NCBI RefSeq assembly: GCF_905163445.1
Contig: NC_053197.1
Span: 4,836,001 to 4,900,000, forward strand
Length of the DNA: 64,000 nucleotides
Direction of reading: 5' to 3'
Origin: Pararge aegeria
Lineage: Eukaryota; Arthropoda; Insecta; Lepidoptera; Nymphalidae
Part shown: in pieces, positions 1-12,354 of the stretch
Layout of the letters: each line of letters starts with the position of its first letter
Position numbering within the stretch: position 1 is the stretch's first letter
Made by a program: the position numbers and the translations under genes
Notes under the pieces: generated by a model
Seen by the model: only the letters and a program-made list of their open reading frames with translations
What the model was told of the DNA's origin: nothing
The model's database searches: none

Positions 1-99
1 CCATAACACCAGCTGCCTGACCAGCCGACATTTAAATTTTCGGATTATGATGCCCTCAGGAATATATTAAGCTCCTAATATTAAAATAACATTATTCAC

Positions 100-380
100 A
101 AGCAAGTTCGAAATAAGTTGGCGGGTAAACTGAAATGGCGATGGGCGGGTCATGTGGCGCGCTCTAAAGATGACCGGTGGAGCGAGCGAGTCTTGCAATG
201 GTGGCCCTGTGACCAAAGCAGGCCGCGCGGAAGACCGCGTGCTCGTTGGAGAGACGACATTGAATTTTGCGTGACTTACCACTTGAACGCCTTAGGAGGG
301 ATCTCTGGCTGTGGTTGTTTAATAAATAAATAAAAAATATTAAGTAAAGCATTTTAAAATTAAAATAAAAATAAATTTTA
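100..380 (+). mobile_element. RTE-like LINE remnant, 3' end of ORF2
   Basis: Translation of about 100-275 gives LKWRWAGHVARSKDDRWSER, then RPRGRPRARWRDDIE, the usual C-terminal block of lepidopteran RTE-like reverse-transcriptase ORFs. An A-rich AATA tail follows at about 318-380. It is a 5'-truncated, inactive copy. Confidence 0.75.
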
Positions 381-2050
381 AAAATGACATTTTTTATAAT
401 AATTGAGATCAATATTTAAATTATATAATTTTTGTTTTAGTTAAAATATGACTTATGCTTGAACACGATTTTATTTTTAATTTTTTAATATGTAACTATT
501 TATAAGTTCACTGCTTAAATAATATTGCACGCCTGAAATGGCAAACTGTAAGCCCCAAACTTTTAGCTAATAAGACCATTATATGTACAGTTTATGCAAT
601 AAATGAATTATGAATTATGAAGCTGTCGCAGGGCCAACTTGGACGAGGCTCGCCACTAACAGAGTGCAGTGGGGTAAGATGGCGGAGGCCTTTACCCGAA
701 GATGGGTACCCAACTAACTAATGCATGTTTATTATTTAGATTTATTTTATTTTGTTTATTTCTTTATTTTTTTGTAATTCGATGTTAAATATGTTACTTG
801 GGATATATTTTATTTATTTAAGTTCGAATTATAGACTGACGACAAACATATCTTAATGACTTAAAGGTAAGCCAATTCTATATACCTAGAATTGCCATTT
901 TTTTATGTAATAGTACATTAACTTATAGACAGCCAGTAGCTAAAAAAGGAAACGTTGGTGATACTATTACGGGTGGTATTCTAGTGCCATATACAAATCA
1001 CCTTGTATAATTACGTTTTTTTACTTGTAATGTACTTACATTTTCATTTTTACATCATCTGCCTGCATAACGTGTGCCGTGGTCAGACATCAAGTGCACA
1101 GTACACCCCCTGAGGGATTGATATCCGATTTTTTTTCGAAATTCTTACATTTACTTTACCCGTATTAAGATATCCGTTGACTAATTTTACACTAGACACA
1201 ATGATTTACGCTTTGCGTTGTTAGTCAATTACTTAGCAGTGTTTAACTTGAAATGTGTCGAACTAAATCGAATACTAATTAAGGAATTACTAATTATTAA
1301 TAATTCTATATATAACATTCAGAGGTAAAATGTTCATTGCTCTCCAATCGATACCTACAACCAGTTACTAATAGAACTCAACCAAAGAGATTTAGTTATG
1401 TAGAGTGGCTATAGAGAAAAAATTTAGATCCAATAACTTTGATCTCATGTCCTTTAAGGGCATAATAATTTTGGTATTTGTCAAAAACATTAATAACGTG
1501 AAAATAAGCTCTACCGGGGCAGTATCAATTTTTTGACTTGAAATATTAGACCGCCTTTTACAGCTATGTTGTGCGAGCAGAAAAAAATAATTCAATTCCA
1601 ATAAAAAAAATTCCATTACTCACAATTTATCTTTCTCACTCATCTCATTTTCTATCATAAAGAAGAGGCCAGGTTAGGTATAGACAAAAATGGTGATGGT
1701 GACATGAACTCAAGTCAGTCCAGTCTGGCCATTTCATAGAAAAGCTACCACCAAATTTAATTAAAAAACTCCGTTAGTATGACATCTCGCTTTTCGTCAA
1801 TTAACAATGGAATGTGGATATCCGCAAAAATCTGAAACTGATAGCAAAAAAATGTAGTGAATGCATCCTATTAAATTTTTTTAAACTTATATTTGACGGA
1901 CCAAACAGATGGCCCAAGTGGAAAACCATCGCCTATAAATATGTGTATTTCGCGAATAAGCGCCTGCCAATTTACGAGTGTTTTTTGTCTCCTAAAAATA
2001 TCCTCAGCATGTTGAACACAGGCTAGTTAAATCCCGGGGCATAGCTATTA
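381..2050. other. AT-rich intergenic, no gene seen
   Basis: No coding region or recognisable repeat is seen. Only short open frames occur, without codon bias or splice support. Confidence 0.6.
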
Positions 2051-2051
2051 G

Positions 2052-2390
2052 CTATCATCATCATAACAAACCCATTACCGACCTACTACATCCACGATAC
2101 AGGGTCTATACAGGGTCAGGGTCATGAGAAACACCAGAGCAACACTTCGCAGGGCATTTAAGGAATACGTCCTGCAACGTGCCGCCCTGTGTGTCAACAT
2201 GCGGGGTAGGTGTTATGCCCCATGTACCTGTAATGACACCGGCACCCGCGCCCTTCAGAGCGGATAACAGGATAGCTAACAATGCTGCTAAGCGGCAGAA
2301 ATAAACATTGTTATAGTAGGTACATCCCCGGTGGAGCTCTGTTACTAAAAGCTCTAATACTACTAAAATAACTTTGACTTTGACTTTCAT
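2052..2390 (-). mobile_element. SINE tail plus interspersed repeat C
   Basis: 2052-2105 resembles the ATGATGATG end of SINE family A in reverse. 2106-2390 is a reverse copy of a repeat (called C here) seen again at 7333, 14345, 43015, 46800, 48000 and 54600. Its hallmarks are a TTTCTGCCGCTTAG-type block, a GGTCTGAAGGGCG-type block and a CCATCTGCTTCGTC-type end. Confidence 0.6.
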
Positions 2391-2904
2391 TCATTTGTCT
2401 TATAGTTATCCAAAAATTATGTAGTTCTATCTAATTAATGTAAGTGGCCCTGCCGTACTGACAATAAAAATGTAAAAAAAATAAAATAATACACGGACTC
2501 AGTTTTATCATATCAGGAAAGATTTACAATACATGATCTCATTCTTCGTACTTTTGTCCCATCTGTTACTAGATCATTAAACTCTGTACATCACGGTTCT
2601 GTGCTGCCAATCAGACGGATTAACCGTGGTTTCACTACTTCATAGTGAGCACTTCAAAAAGTGACATCCACGTATGAACGGCACTTAAGCACGAGCTACG
2701 AGTATGCAGTGAAAAAACTTCGCTCGCATCAAAGCAGCGTTAAGCGATTTCAGCTCTGTTTTATAAGTACCTTACGCGAAAGAGTGGCTGATACATCCTG
2801 CTCCGCGGTGGTCTTTTATGCACGGAAACAAAATGATGACATGTTACAGTATGATCGAATAAATGAATACAAAGTGTATTCATCTTTATGCATTGTAAAT
2901 CATT
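2391..2904. other. No gene seen
   Basis: An 87-codon open frame at 2661-2924 has no recognisable domain or splice support. Nothing else is supported here. Confidence 0.5.
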
Positions 2905-3030
2905 CCAGCAGGGGCGGGAGATAAAAATGATATCCCACTATTATATCCCCCGAGACGGGATATAATTAACGTAACCTGCTAAAGTACGGGAACATGGAAT
3001 ATGAGAAGTTTACCCGCGAAGCCGCGGGCA
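2905..3030 (+). mobile_element. Palindromic GCTAGC-end element, partial copy
   Basis: The segment contains GGGCGGGAGATAAAAATGAT and an internal hairpin of TTATATCCC with GGGATATAA, then the GTACGGGAACATGGAATA block shared with copies at 35403 and 44196. It is a truncated member of the family described at 35403-35818. Confidence 0.65.
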
Positions 3031-3641
3031 GGGCACTGGACATGTACTTTCTATACCGATCTCTCAAATAGTTCCCGTGGAAGGATTAAAATTGTTAACG
3101 AGCGAAGCTTTAGACCCACCCAATTCTGAAGTCCACGCAGACGAAGTCGCGGTCGAAAATGAAACCGTTGTATACTGTGAGTGCAAACTGTTTTTTGCTG
3201 ATTTGAATGAATGTATGAATGAATGATCGTAATATTAAATGTTTCATATTGCAACAAAACCTTTCGTGTGCGAGTCTAAGTCGAATATCGACAGTTTATT
3301 TTTAATATTTTCAGTTGGGCGTCATAGATAAGCAACAAAAGCGTAACACAATTCATTTTTCTCGCAACAAAAAGTACAAGTAATAAAGTATCGAAACTGG
3401 TTTATCTAAAACCAGATCTGAACGAAACGAAATAGCCGCATGAATATTTATTGGGAACTGCAGCGGATTAATATTCTAAATTTATTTTATTGACATTTAG
3501 CCTTTGTGTGGAACAAAAATACTCTAAAACTAGATTGCAGTACCGCGCATTCTGCGGGGTGATTTAGGTAGATAGAAAAACATTTTATGTAAGACATTTA
3601 GTAGTTTGTTGAGAAACGTGGAATAATTTCGGATTAGATAC

Positions 3642-3706
3642 GCAATGTTTTGTCACACTTCAACTGATTAACACCTTTTAATTATCAGAGTGTGACAAAA
3701 CATTGC
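3642..3706. repeat. Inverted repeat, 18-base perfect arms
   Basis: GCAATGTTTTGTCACACT at 3642-3659 is exactly complementary to 3689-3706, with a 29-base loop. It resembles a small foldback element. Confidence 0.8.
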
Positions 3707-3729
3707 ACTCTTCCGTTTAGGAAGTTCTT

Positions 3730-3809
3730 CCACACACTCACACACAAACACACACTCACGCGCGCACACACACAAACATAAACACACCATACACACCAAG
3801 ACACACTAC
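3730..3809. repeat. CA-rich imperfect microsatellite
   Basis: An irregular CA/CACA run is interrupted by CT, CG and AA steps. Confidence 0.85.
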
Positions 3810-4603
3810 TCGATCGTTTTATTTTTATCTTGTTTTTGCTATGGAAGAGTAAGGCCTCCTGACACAGGTATTTTGATGCTTACTAGGAGGTCTTCACAAC
3901 GTGTATTATTTACAATGTAAGAAACGAAATATTACGATTTTTACTTTTATTTTTTTATTTTTTCCGTTTAGGAATTAATAAGGCCCTATGCCTATAGCCA
4001 GATCGATTATTTGCTTGGCGACTCGCAGTGGTTGCAACATCGAGCTCAGATATTAATTCGAGTTTTCAAAGGATTTTTAAGTAGGTTATTTTGACATTTT
4101 TGGCGAAAACATCGAAGCCACGTAAAGTGTTTATATCTTCATTGTGCTCTACAATAGCACGAGGATACAAGTACAACCAACTTCCTTACTCCAAACTGGT
4201 ACTGAGATTTTTTTACAAGTAAACCAATACCCTAATAAAAAATGTTGCATGATCCGTGAATAGAATCCAGGAGTTCGAAACAATCTCGCATAAAGTCTTG
4301 GACACTTCTAGTAATGCTATAAATTCAAACGTTGCTGTGTGAAAGACGGTTAACCCAGCAAACTCATTTTCTCATTTACAAGAGACGAAATGATTCCTGG
4401 GTAGTCATCTAAATCCGTTTAGCCGTTTTAGCATTAAGAAGTTATACCGAAATTGCCCCATAGATTTATCGATTAGGTAAAAATTTGCCTTCACGGCACC
4501 ATCTTTATGGATTATCATCGTTGCACCGTCCGGCTCATAAACTCTATGCAAATGACACCAAACTTTTGCTCTGTCAAAGTGTGGCCGAACGATAAAGCAA
4601 CAA

Positions 4604-4654
4604 ACAAACGTTCAAGTTTATAATAATAATATTATTATAAACTTGAACGTTTGT
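4604..4654. repeat. Perfect palindrome, 24-base arms and 3-base loop
   Basis: 4604-4627 pairs fully with 4631-4654 around AAT. The arm begins ACAAACGTTCAAGTTTATAA. It is likely a MITE end-to-end remnant or foldback. Confidence 0.9.
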
Positions 4655-4778
4655 ACTTTGTCTTGAACTTATATTATAAGTAGTAATTTAACTCAATCCA
4701 TTACATACCTACAATGATTAATGGCCGCAAAAGAAGGGAAGGCTTCTCCAATGCAATGCAAATGGGGAAATGAATACG

Positions 4779-5412
4779 TGTTGAAATGTTATCCAATTGC
4801 GTTATCGCTCGATATATTTCAATTAATTGTTAATAACTGGGGACCGGGCGATAAATTGCAGACGTTAATTCTGGTTGGCTGTTCGCAATGAACCTGTGGT
4901 GGACACTACTAAAATTTTGCTTAATTTTGCAAACATATAGACAGCTTGTGTGAAAGTTACATTTTAATTTGAATCCTTGTTAAGATAGATTCATACCTTA
5001 TAAACTAATCATTTTCATCCTCAGCTTATGTATGTCCCACTCCCACCCCTGGGCACAGACAGACATAGAGAGACCTTCCACAATAAACAACTAGTTACTA
5101 GACCAACGAGGTTTTAGAACTTTAAATTATATTTCAATATAAAAAACCTGCACTTGGAGGTAAATATAAAAATAAATACTTGAGGTATTATTTACGTACT
5201 GGTTTATTTACTCAACAGAGTTAGTGGTGTTTAATAAATACTGTCAAACAAATAAAGATTCAAATTAACAATTGAATGCAAAAACATAATTGTTGGAATG
5301 TTATCCAATTGCGTTATCGCTCGATATATTTCAATTAATTGGTAATAACTGGGGAGCGGGCGATAAATTGCCGACGTTAATCCTTGTTGGCTGTTCGCAA
5401 TGCACCTGCGGT
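4779..5412 (+). repeat. Two diverged direct repeats of about 120 bases, 513 apart
   Basis: 4779-4900 and 5292-5412 share the blocks ATGTTATCCAATTGCGTTAT and CGCTCGATATATTTCAATTA, plus GGCTGTTCGCAATG near the end, with scattered differences. The spacer has no gene. Confidence 0.85.
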
Positions 5413-5594
5413 GTAAAACTACCAACATAACAAACTTCGTAAACAGATTTGCGTGAAATGTATTTAGTTGTGTATTTGTTTAATTTTCTCTTTCTTTCAT
5501 ACTGACTAAATTTAGGGTCTCCTTTTTGGGTTCAATTATTTAAATACATCGGATTTGTAAATATGAGGTTACGTTAGCCTAACATCTTCATAAA

Positions 5595-5974
5595 ACTTCC
5601 AATCTTCCATCCGTGCTCCAGATTGGTAGCCGAGGTATATATATTTTATACTTATACTTGTTTCCATGCTCTTAAGCTAAAACTCAAGCTCTTTAAATAT
5701 AGAGGAAAAAAAGGGATTCACTAATACTTACAAATATTTCTAATAAAACAAAAAAAAATGTCAGTAAAACCCGTATAGTACAATAATCACTTCCAATCTT
5801 CCATCCGTGCTCCAGATTGGTAGCCGAGGTATATATATTTTATACTTATACTTGTTTCCATGCTCTTAAGCTAAAACTCAAGCTCTTTAAATATAGAGGA
5901 AAAAAAGGGATTCACTAATACTTACAAATATTTCTAATAAAACAAAAAAAAATGTCAGTAAAACCCGTATAGTA
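5595..5974 (+). repeat. Tandem duplication, two apparently identical 186-base copies
   Basis: 5595-5780 recurs at 5789-5974 with an 8-base spacer (period 194). I see no difference between the copies, which points to a very recent duplication or an assembly artefact. A smaller tandem repeat (AAGTAAAATGTTAACATTACT twice) follows at about 5994-6038. Confidence 0.9.
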
Positions 5975-6445
5975 AATAATTTTAACTCGGGCCAAGTAAA
6001 ATGTTAACATTACTAAGTAAAATGTTAACATTACTAAGTATATATAATATTATATGTATTCCGTTTCCTTTTAAATATAGCTCGTTTATTGTGACGAGCA
6101 TAGATTGCTTACCAACGGTATATCACAATCCAATCTGTGTAATACTTTTATTGTGTAGTTCCGGTGGCGATCTTGACCATCAGACCTTGACAAAATGGTG
6201 CTTTTATAAAGAAAATGCATGGAAAATGATACTTTAATAGATACTCAAATCGATATCTCTAGGTATAGCTAAAATATTTGAAGAGTTTTCTAAAGATCGT
6301 CATAAAGATCTTGTCCTGCTTAAAACGGGACCACTTGGGAAGTAGGTATACCGATTTAAAATAAACACAAAATTTTGCGAATTGGTTAATAAATGTTAAA
6401 ATTCTGAGGTACCAGACATATAAAAAAATATTTGAAAGAGGTATT

Positions 6446-6605
6446 CGAAATTCAAAAATTCTAAATTAAATTATTTCAAGTAGGCCTAATACAAGCACTT
6501 TTGAAACGTCAAGTGTGTCCGTGTGTAGTGACTCTACCACCGGTTCGGAAGGCAGATTCTACCGAGAAGAAGCCGGCAAGAAACTCAGCATTTGGTCTTT
6601 ATACG
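6446..6605 (-). mobile_element. CR1-like LINE 3' end (reverse)
   Basis: The reverse complement carries TTGCCGGCTTCTTCTCGGTA, CTGCCTTCCGAACCGGTGGT and ACTTGAAATAA. The same 3' end is seen at 38767, 39488 and 54058. Confidence 0.75.
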
Positions 6606-6908
6606 TATCATACTCTTTTTTTAAGTCGGAAAAAATACTATATTAATGTACGTGAGATAATGTTACAAGAAAACGAATACTGGGTACGTAACATTTTTTG
6701 CAAACATGCCTATGTCCCAGAAATCACGTACGCATCTCCTTATCGTCGTTTAATGTTATAAATAATAATCTTTGCCCATATATTACGAACTTAAGTTCTT
6801 ATTACACAATTTACCTACGTAATTAATAAAATAATTGTTACCAACATTTGACACAGTTGTAAAAGCCTATGGACGCTGGAGTCGGAAGGTCCTTGAATGG
6901 TATATGTA

Positions 6909-7332
6909 GGGTAGAGGTAAGGAGAGTCATCTGTGTATATGAAAAAGTGTCGTCAAAATGTATTAAATTAGGATGGCGCCACATTTGCATCAGGGTAACT
7001 CTTAAAAGAAGCGCCAAATATAAATATTGTTAGAGTAGGCTTGAAAAATAAACAAGGAAGTATGGAGATACAAGGAAGTAAGGTTATATTTACCACAATA
7101 TTTTGTACAACATAAGTTGTTGAAATTCTCAATAATTAACTACTTTAGTCGATAATGACATAAATTTTTTTAACTCGGCATACTTCAATTCATCTACGAT
7201 TGCTACATTCATACCATACCCTGTGCATCCACCAACGCCATTGTGGAGGATTTTTGAACTGTTATTTAGCGCATACACTGGACACTTTTTCAACTTTTCT
7301 CCCATATAAGATGACTCTCCTTACCTCTACCC
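6909..7332. mobile_element. MITE-like element with perfect 24-base terminal inverted repeats
   Basis: 6909-6932 (GGGTAGAGGTAAGGAGAGTC then ATCT) is exactly complementary to 7309-7332. Weaker pairing continues inward (TATATG and AAAAAGTGTC blocks). The body has no coding capacity, so this looks like a non-autonomous DNA transposon. Confidence 0.8.
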
Positions 7333-7566
7333 TCCATAAATGGTAGTAGGAGAGGGTTTTGTAACAGAGCTAGCTCACCCAAGGAAGTACTGCCACCATG
7401 GCTATTTCTGCCGCTTAGAAGCAGTGCCATGTTCCGGTCTGAAGGACTTGGATGCCGGTGTAATTATGAGGCTTAACACCTATGCCTCAGGTGATGAACA
7501 CAGTCTCTCATTGTGTATCTCATTGTAAGAGACCCTGTATAGGTAGTAGGTCAGTAATGGGTGGAT
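7333..7566 (+). mobile_element. Interspersed repeat C, plus copy
   Basis: It contains CCATGGCTATTTCTGCCGCTT, TTCCGGTCTGAAGG and the AACACCTATGCCTCAGG block of repeat C. It directly abuts the MITE at 6909-7332. Confidence 0.65.
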
Positions 7567-8004
7567 TATGATGATAGTTATGCCCCGCGGTTTCGCCCCC
7601 GTTACTATGGGTAATGAGAGGTATCTCGCTTATACTAGCCTACAGTTATGTATTCAACATGATAAGGATGTTTTTAGGGGACAAAAACACTTGCAAATTG
7701 GCAGGCGCATATTTGCGAAATACAAATGTGTTTAACATCAATCGTTCAAATAAATTCACGCAGAACTCGGCAGAATGTTTACTGAACAATCTAAAAGACT
7801 GTAACTACATAACTTTTAGCGTTTGGCTTTACTTGTACGTATTCTCGTTTTGGACATGTTCACATTTTTTAAAACAAACGATACCCGCTTCAGTCTTTTA
7901 TTAACAATCTTCATCAATGAGGCATTTTCTTATTTTTTGGTTTTGGCGTGGTTTTTTTCTTTTGAAACGGTCCGTTGAAATGATATCAATATAAAATACT
8001 GTAT
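7567..8004. other. No gene seen
   Basis: A 96-codon open frame at 7614-7904 shows no known domain. There is no splice or codon-bias support. Confidence 0.5.
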
Positions 8005-8262
8005 CATCATCATCATAGGCCGTAGCCCACCACACCGGCCCTGTGCGGATTGGTGGACTACACACGTCTTTGATAACATAATCTCTCAGGCATGCAGCAT
8101 ACTCAGGATGTTTTCCTTCACCGTGAAAGCAAATGATATTTAAATTACCTAAAACCACTGCTTAAAGCGCACAAAAAAGTTAAACATACTTGCTGGGATT
8201 CGAACCCTGCCCACCGAAAGTGAAGCCGAAGTCCTAACCACTGAGCCGCTCCGCACAGTATA
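8005..8262 (-). mobile_element. tRNA-derived SINE family A, near full length (reverse)
   Basis: On the minus strand it begins with a tRNA-like head (GCGGAGCGGCTCAGTGGTTA then GGGTTCGAATCCC box B) and ends in ATGATGATG. The body has TCACGGTGAAGGAAAACATC and GTGGACTACACACG-like blocks shared with copies at 18125, 36388, 52566, 53790 and 57191. Confidence 0.85.
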
Positions 8263-9293
8263 GATAAGTAGAATATCATAAAAACTATCCCTACACATAA
8301 GAAGTTTTGAACCGCATTATTATCAGTTGCTTGTGACCTACAAGCTATAACGCACTGGAACATCATCGACCGACTGATTCCGTACCCTTTGTAATCAGGG
8401 CATTCGGAGCATTAACTCAAAATATCTATACCATTACACATATTTACGAGGGTTTTCTAAACTATCCCGGCCTTCTACTTGACCTTTGCGTTCTTGTGTC
8501 GCTAAAAATCCCCTCAATACCGCCGCCTTGGAAAACTGTTTTCTACCAAAAATCGTTCTGCGTTCAAGTTGCTCGAATTTGGAAATGCACTTCTCGTACA
8601 TATCAGAGAACTGCCATTCAGTACACTTTTGAAACTAAAACAACACTATTTATCATCGTTGTATACCTCTTTGAAGCTTGGAGAAATCTCTATTGGAGGG
8701 ATAAGCTATTCCTTTGTACTTTTGTAATATTTATAATATTTTGTTTCGTACATGAACAATAAAAATAAACAAATAAATAACGTTTTAGCTTCCTCTATGA
8801 ATTTGTTTCTCAGCGTATCGGGCTTAAAACACCAATGCCCGTTTTCACTAACTATGGTTAAGGTGATGCCTAAGTAAGTAGCGCATAATAAAAGAAGATC
8901 GACTTTCACCAATTTCACCAATCGATTTTCACTAGGCAACTCATACAAACTTACTTGTCTATTGTCCCTGCCACAAGGTGTGGTATTTTGTGTTTGTATA
9001 ATAATAGTGAAAACTATGATCATGCAAACAATACAACTATGATTTCGTATGGATTTAAGGTTATTAAAAAAAAAGAATTTATATATTTTTCATCTGTCAA
9101 GTGTCAGTATACGAGTCCCCTAAACTTTACGATCCGCCGAATGGGTTCGTTACTTTAGACGGCGCTAAGACATCACACAAGAGTTCGTGAAACGTTTTTT
9201 TTCTCTAGGAATCACCTAAATCTATAGGCATCACTCATCAGATTAAAGCGATTCCAAAGTTTTAATGAAAACATAAATTAATTAAAGTGCAGC
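8263..9293. other. AT-rich non-coding
   Basis: Several 60-100 codon open frames occur on both strands but none shows a known domain. No repeat is recognised. Confidence 0.5.
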
Positions 9294-9476
9294 AGGGCTA
9301 GCATGAGCAGATGTCATTTTTCTCGAAAGGACAAAATGTTATCTTCTCGCACAGCGTTATCAACTATCCGAGCATATGTCTCATAAACGGGGGTTAATTG
9401 ACATCAGCGAATAAGTCCTGTTGACATGCTTTGGCAGGACATGTAAATTTATCACTTGTCAGGATATGCTAGCCAT
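9294..9476. mobile_element. Palindromic GCTAGC-end element, diverged copy
   Basis: It starts CAGCAGGGCTAGCATGAGCA and ends with ATGCTAGCCATGCTG, and keeps TCTTCTCGCACAGCGTTATC and AAACGGGGGT inside. The internal hairpin is degraded. Confidence 0.65.
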
Positions 9477-10185
9477 GCTGACTGCTGCTTAATGAGGTTG
9501 AAAGAACTATAACTATTATTAATAATCTACGTAGTTCTTCATAGCGAAAAAAGATATGGTTAATTATCATATTTTTGTTTTATAAATGTTTTTCCGCTTT
9601 ACAGCAAAATTATCACGATGGTGACGAAAATTTAAAGTAAGTTTCGTTTATCTTAGTTATTTATAATTTTTTTTTAATAAAATAAATTCAATGTAATTTA
9701 GTTTAATTATTTTTAATTTCTCACTTTTACAGACATTTCCCCCAATACAAATTTATTATTTAAATACAGACGAAACGTTTTTTTAAAGACTAACCGATGT
9801 AGAAATAGGATATGAAGTTTGGATGTGAAAAATATATAGAACCACGAATTTGTATTTCTCACTTTAGTTAGTTTAAGCATAATTTATTTTGGTTTAAACA
9901 GCTACTAGTAATTCCTGCATCTGGAAATATGAGTACCTATAATTTTCTTCTTCTATTCGTTTATGTATATATATATAGGCCTAGGGATGTAGGTTGGTAC
10001 ATATTTCATGATTTCGTACCTATACAAACAATGTCAAGCGCACCGTATTGTGCATCTGTGTAAATCAACTCAGCTGTGTAACATCACGGCTAGCCATAGA
10101 GGTGTCGGAAAAAATGTTCATACCATTTTTTTTTTTTTTTTTTTAAATAGTACCTAACTTTTGTTAATTATTAATGACTCTAAAA
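9477..10185. other. AT-rich non-coding
   Basis: Nothing is recognised except a poly(T) run near 10126-10143 that may belong to the following repeat. Confidence 0.5.
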
Positions 10186-10350
10186 CTTAGCCCTTGAGTG
10201 CAATCTCACCCAATGGTAAGTGATGATGCAGTCTAAGTATAGCAGTCATAGGAAACTTATAATCGGTTCCTACGGGATACCGGCATGGCAGCGGCATGTC
10301 TTTGCCAGTAGGGAAGTCACTAGTGACAGCTTCAGCCTTCCACCAGATCA
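10186..10350 (+). mobile_element. Interspersed repeat D, plus copy
   Basis: It has CAATCTCACCCAATGGTAAG, GTGATGATGCAGTCTAAG and TCTTTGCCAGTAGGGAAGTC, then GCCTTCCACCAGA. The same pattern recurs at 10895, 13788 and 46660. Confidence 0.6.
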
Positions 10351-10365
10351 ATAATCACAAATTTT

Positions 10366-10545
10366 AAAATTGCCCAATTTGGAAATCATTAGGGCATTTT
10401 GGGAATTTATGATTTCTGAAAAGAAAATTATTATATCCATCTCCAAGATTCAAGCTACATGTCTGCCTATTTTCATCAAGATCGGTCTGGAGGTTAAGAC
10501 GTATATAGGTAACAAACAAATAGACACTCTTGCATTTATAATGTT
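10366..10545 (+). mobile_element. RTE-like 3' tail fragment
   Basis: TTTTCATCAAGATCGGTCTG then AACAAACAAATAGACACTCT resembles the end of lepidopteran RTE 3' tails. Confidence 0.45.
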
Positions 10546-10894
10546 AAATAAGTAAGTAGGGTGAATTATTATCCACCCACCAGCCACCAGCTCTTGAACT
10601 ATGTACACACAACTCAATTACGCTTTATCATGTAATCAGACTGTCTGCACAGTAGTGTCCTGCGTGCGTACAAAGATGTTATGTTTGAACAGCTTGAACT
10701 TGATACGAGCACTTCGGGCCGAGATCGTTTTTCTTGATCGTCCCAGCTACCGGATCCAAAAACTTTTTTTTATAGGATAGTCTTTCCTACCTGGCATAGT
10801 GGTGAGCTATGTAGTCTTATGACAAGGGGTACCGGGTTCAATGGCTAGCAGCAATTAGGGAATCTGAAAACTCAGATTATTAAATCTGAGTTTT

Positions 10895-11115
10895 CTGTCT
10901 TCCGGTATTGTCAGAGGCGTCGGCCGTGGCTAGTTAACACCCTACCAACAAAGATGTTCCGCCAAGCGATTTAGCGTTCCAATACGATGTCGCATAGAAA
11001 CCTATTAGTAATATTCAATTTAAACGGGTTTAATTTGAGGCTTCACAAATGCTTCTAGCAGGGTTGCAAACCGGGACCTTCCACTTATAAGACACAACGA
11101 TCTCCACTGCGCCAA
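10895..11115 (-). mobile_element. Interspersed repeat D, reverse copy
   Basis: It reads in reverse with GGCCGTGGCTAGTTAACACC and TCCGCCAAGCGATTTAGCG. The block at 11060-11105 (GGGACCTTCCACTTATAAG) matches the tail seen at 35880 and 52010. Confidence 0.55.
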
Positions 11116-11499
11116 AGATGTCATCAAGATACTAAAAAGTTAGGTTAGGTTAGAATTTAAAATTGTCTATGATCGTAGTATTCTAATGGATTTCATGGTA
11201 AGCAAATCGGTAGGTAACTAAGATCTACATACCTAGTTAAAGTAGGTATAGGTTCAAAGAGTGTTGGCCTTCAAATTGTAATTTTAGCATATCTACCTAA
11301 TAGGTAAGTAGATACTAGATAGCTAGCAAACTTATCAAATAACTCTGTTGACTGAACCGATTTTGACAGAAATCATTCAGGTATTATACCTATATAATTT
11401 TTGTTTTGTATTGTTACTGTTTTATTTTATTTTATATAGGTATGTACGGTTTTTTTAATAATAAATATGTATGTATATTCTTAGAGTTTTGCGCACCGT

Positions 11500-11650
11500 T
11501 ATAATCCTCATAATGGTTGCCTGGAAGAAATCACTATACCTAAGTGATAAGGCCGCCTTTGTTACACAAATTTAATTGACTTGTACCTTTGTTCTCTTTT
11601 ATTTATTTTTTCTTGTGTGTAATAAAGTATTTTTGATTGATTGATTGATC
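11500..11650 (+). mobile_element. LINE/SINE 3' end with (ATTG)n tail
   Basis: GGTTGCCTGGAAGAAATCAC and GATAAGGCCGCCTTTG are followed by AATAAAGTATTTTTGATTG and repeated ATTG. Similar ends are at 53630-53770 (reverse) and 57560-57640. Confidence 0.65.
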
Positions 11651-12354
11651 CTTAATGAATACGGTTTGTAGCTGAATACATAATATAGATAGAAATAAGT
11701 CGACAGGTGAGTGGTATTCTCATTTGGAAACAATCGGCACATTAAAAAATAGGTAAATACTTACCTTCCTACCTAAAATATCAGCTACATTATTCCCAAG
11801 GACAAGAGTAGCTAAAACTACAAAGCTTTGTTGTAAAATATATCATTTTTTATTCATTCATTTTCATTCACCAACAATAAGCGAATCATGTTTATTTTCA
11901 AACGATTTTAACTTCCAAAACATACCTATTATGTATATAATACTATAATACACCTGAGATAGGTTCCAGTAACATACTAGGTAGGTATATCCGGAGTGAG
12001 AATGAACTCTAAATAAGCACGTAACTTTACCGGCTTTGCTTAATGATTAGTTTAATAACAATCGATTATCTGTGGCACATAAAAATTGTATTGATTGAGC
12101 TGGTTTTGGTACACAACCCGGCAAGGTGCATTGCGCCCGATACCGAGTCCGATACAACGAACACTGCATTCTTCCAAGAGGGATCGAGATTGGGTTGCAT
12201 TCTTAAGACTATTCCTTACCGATTCATACAATACATCCACTAAGCATGAGAGACACTTCACTAGTTCACATACATTTAATCGTTCAAACTCTTTGCATAC
12301 ATACACTAAAATTGAAATGTACCTCTTCACTTTTACATCACTGCCAGAAAAAAG
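11651..12354. other. Non-coding; overlapping open frames on both strands
   Basis: Frames of 66, 95 and 106 codons overlap at 12043-12382 on opposite strands. None has a recognised domain. Confidence 0.45.

Larger units (their letters stand above)
3031..4600. other. AT-rich non-coding with hairpin and CA-rich tract
   Basis: Apart from the hairpin at 3642-3706 and the CA-rich run at 3730-3809, no gene or recognisable element is seen. Confidence 0.55.

Noticed and set aside
8185..8260. Possible tRNA gene with GGGATTCGAACCC
   Set aside because: It is the head of a SINE A; the body and ATGATG tail follow at normal spacing.
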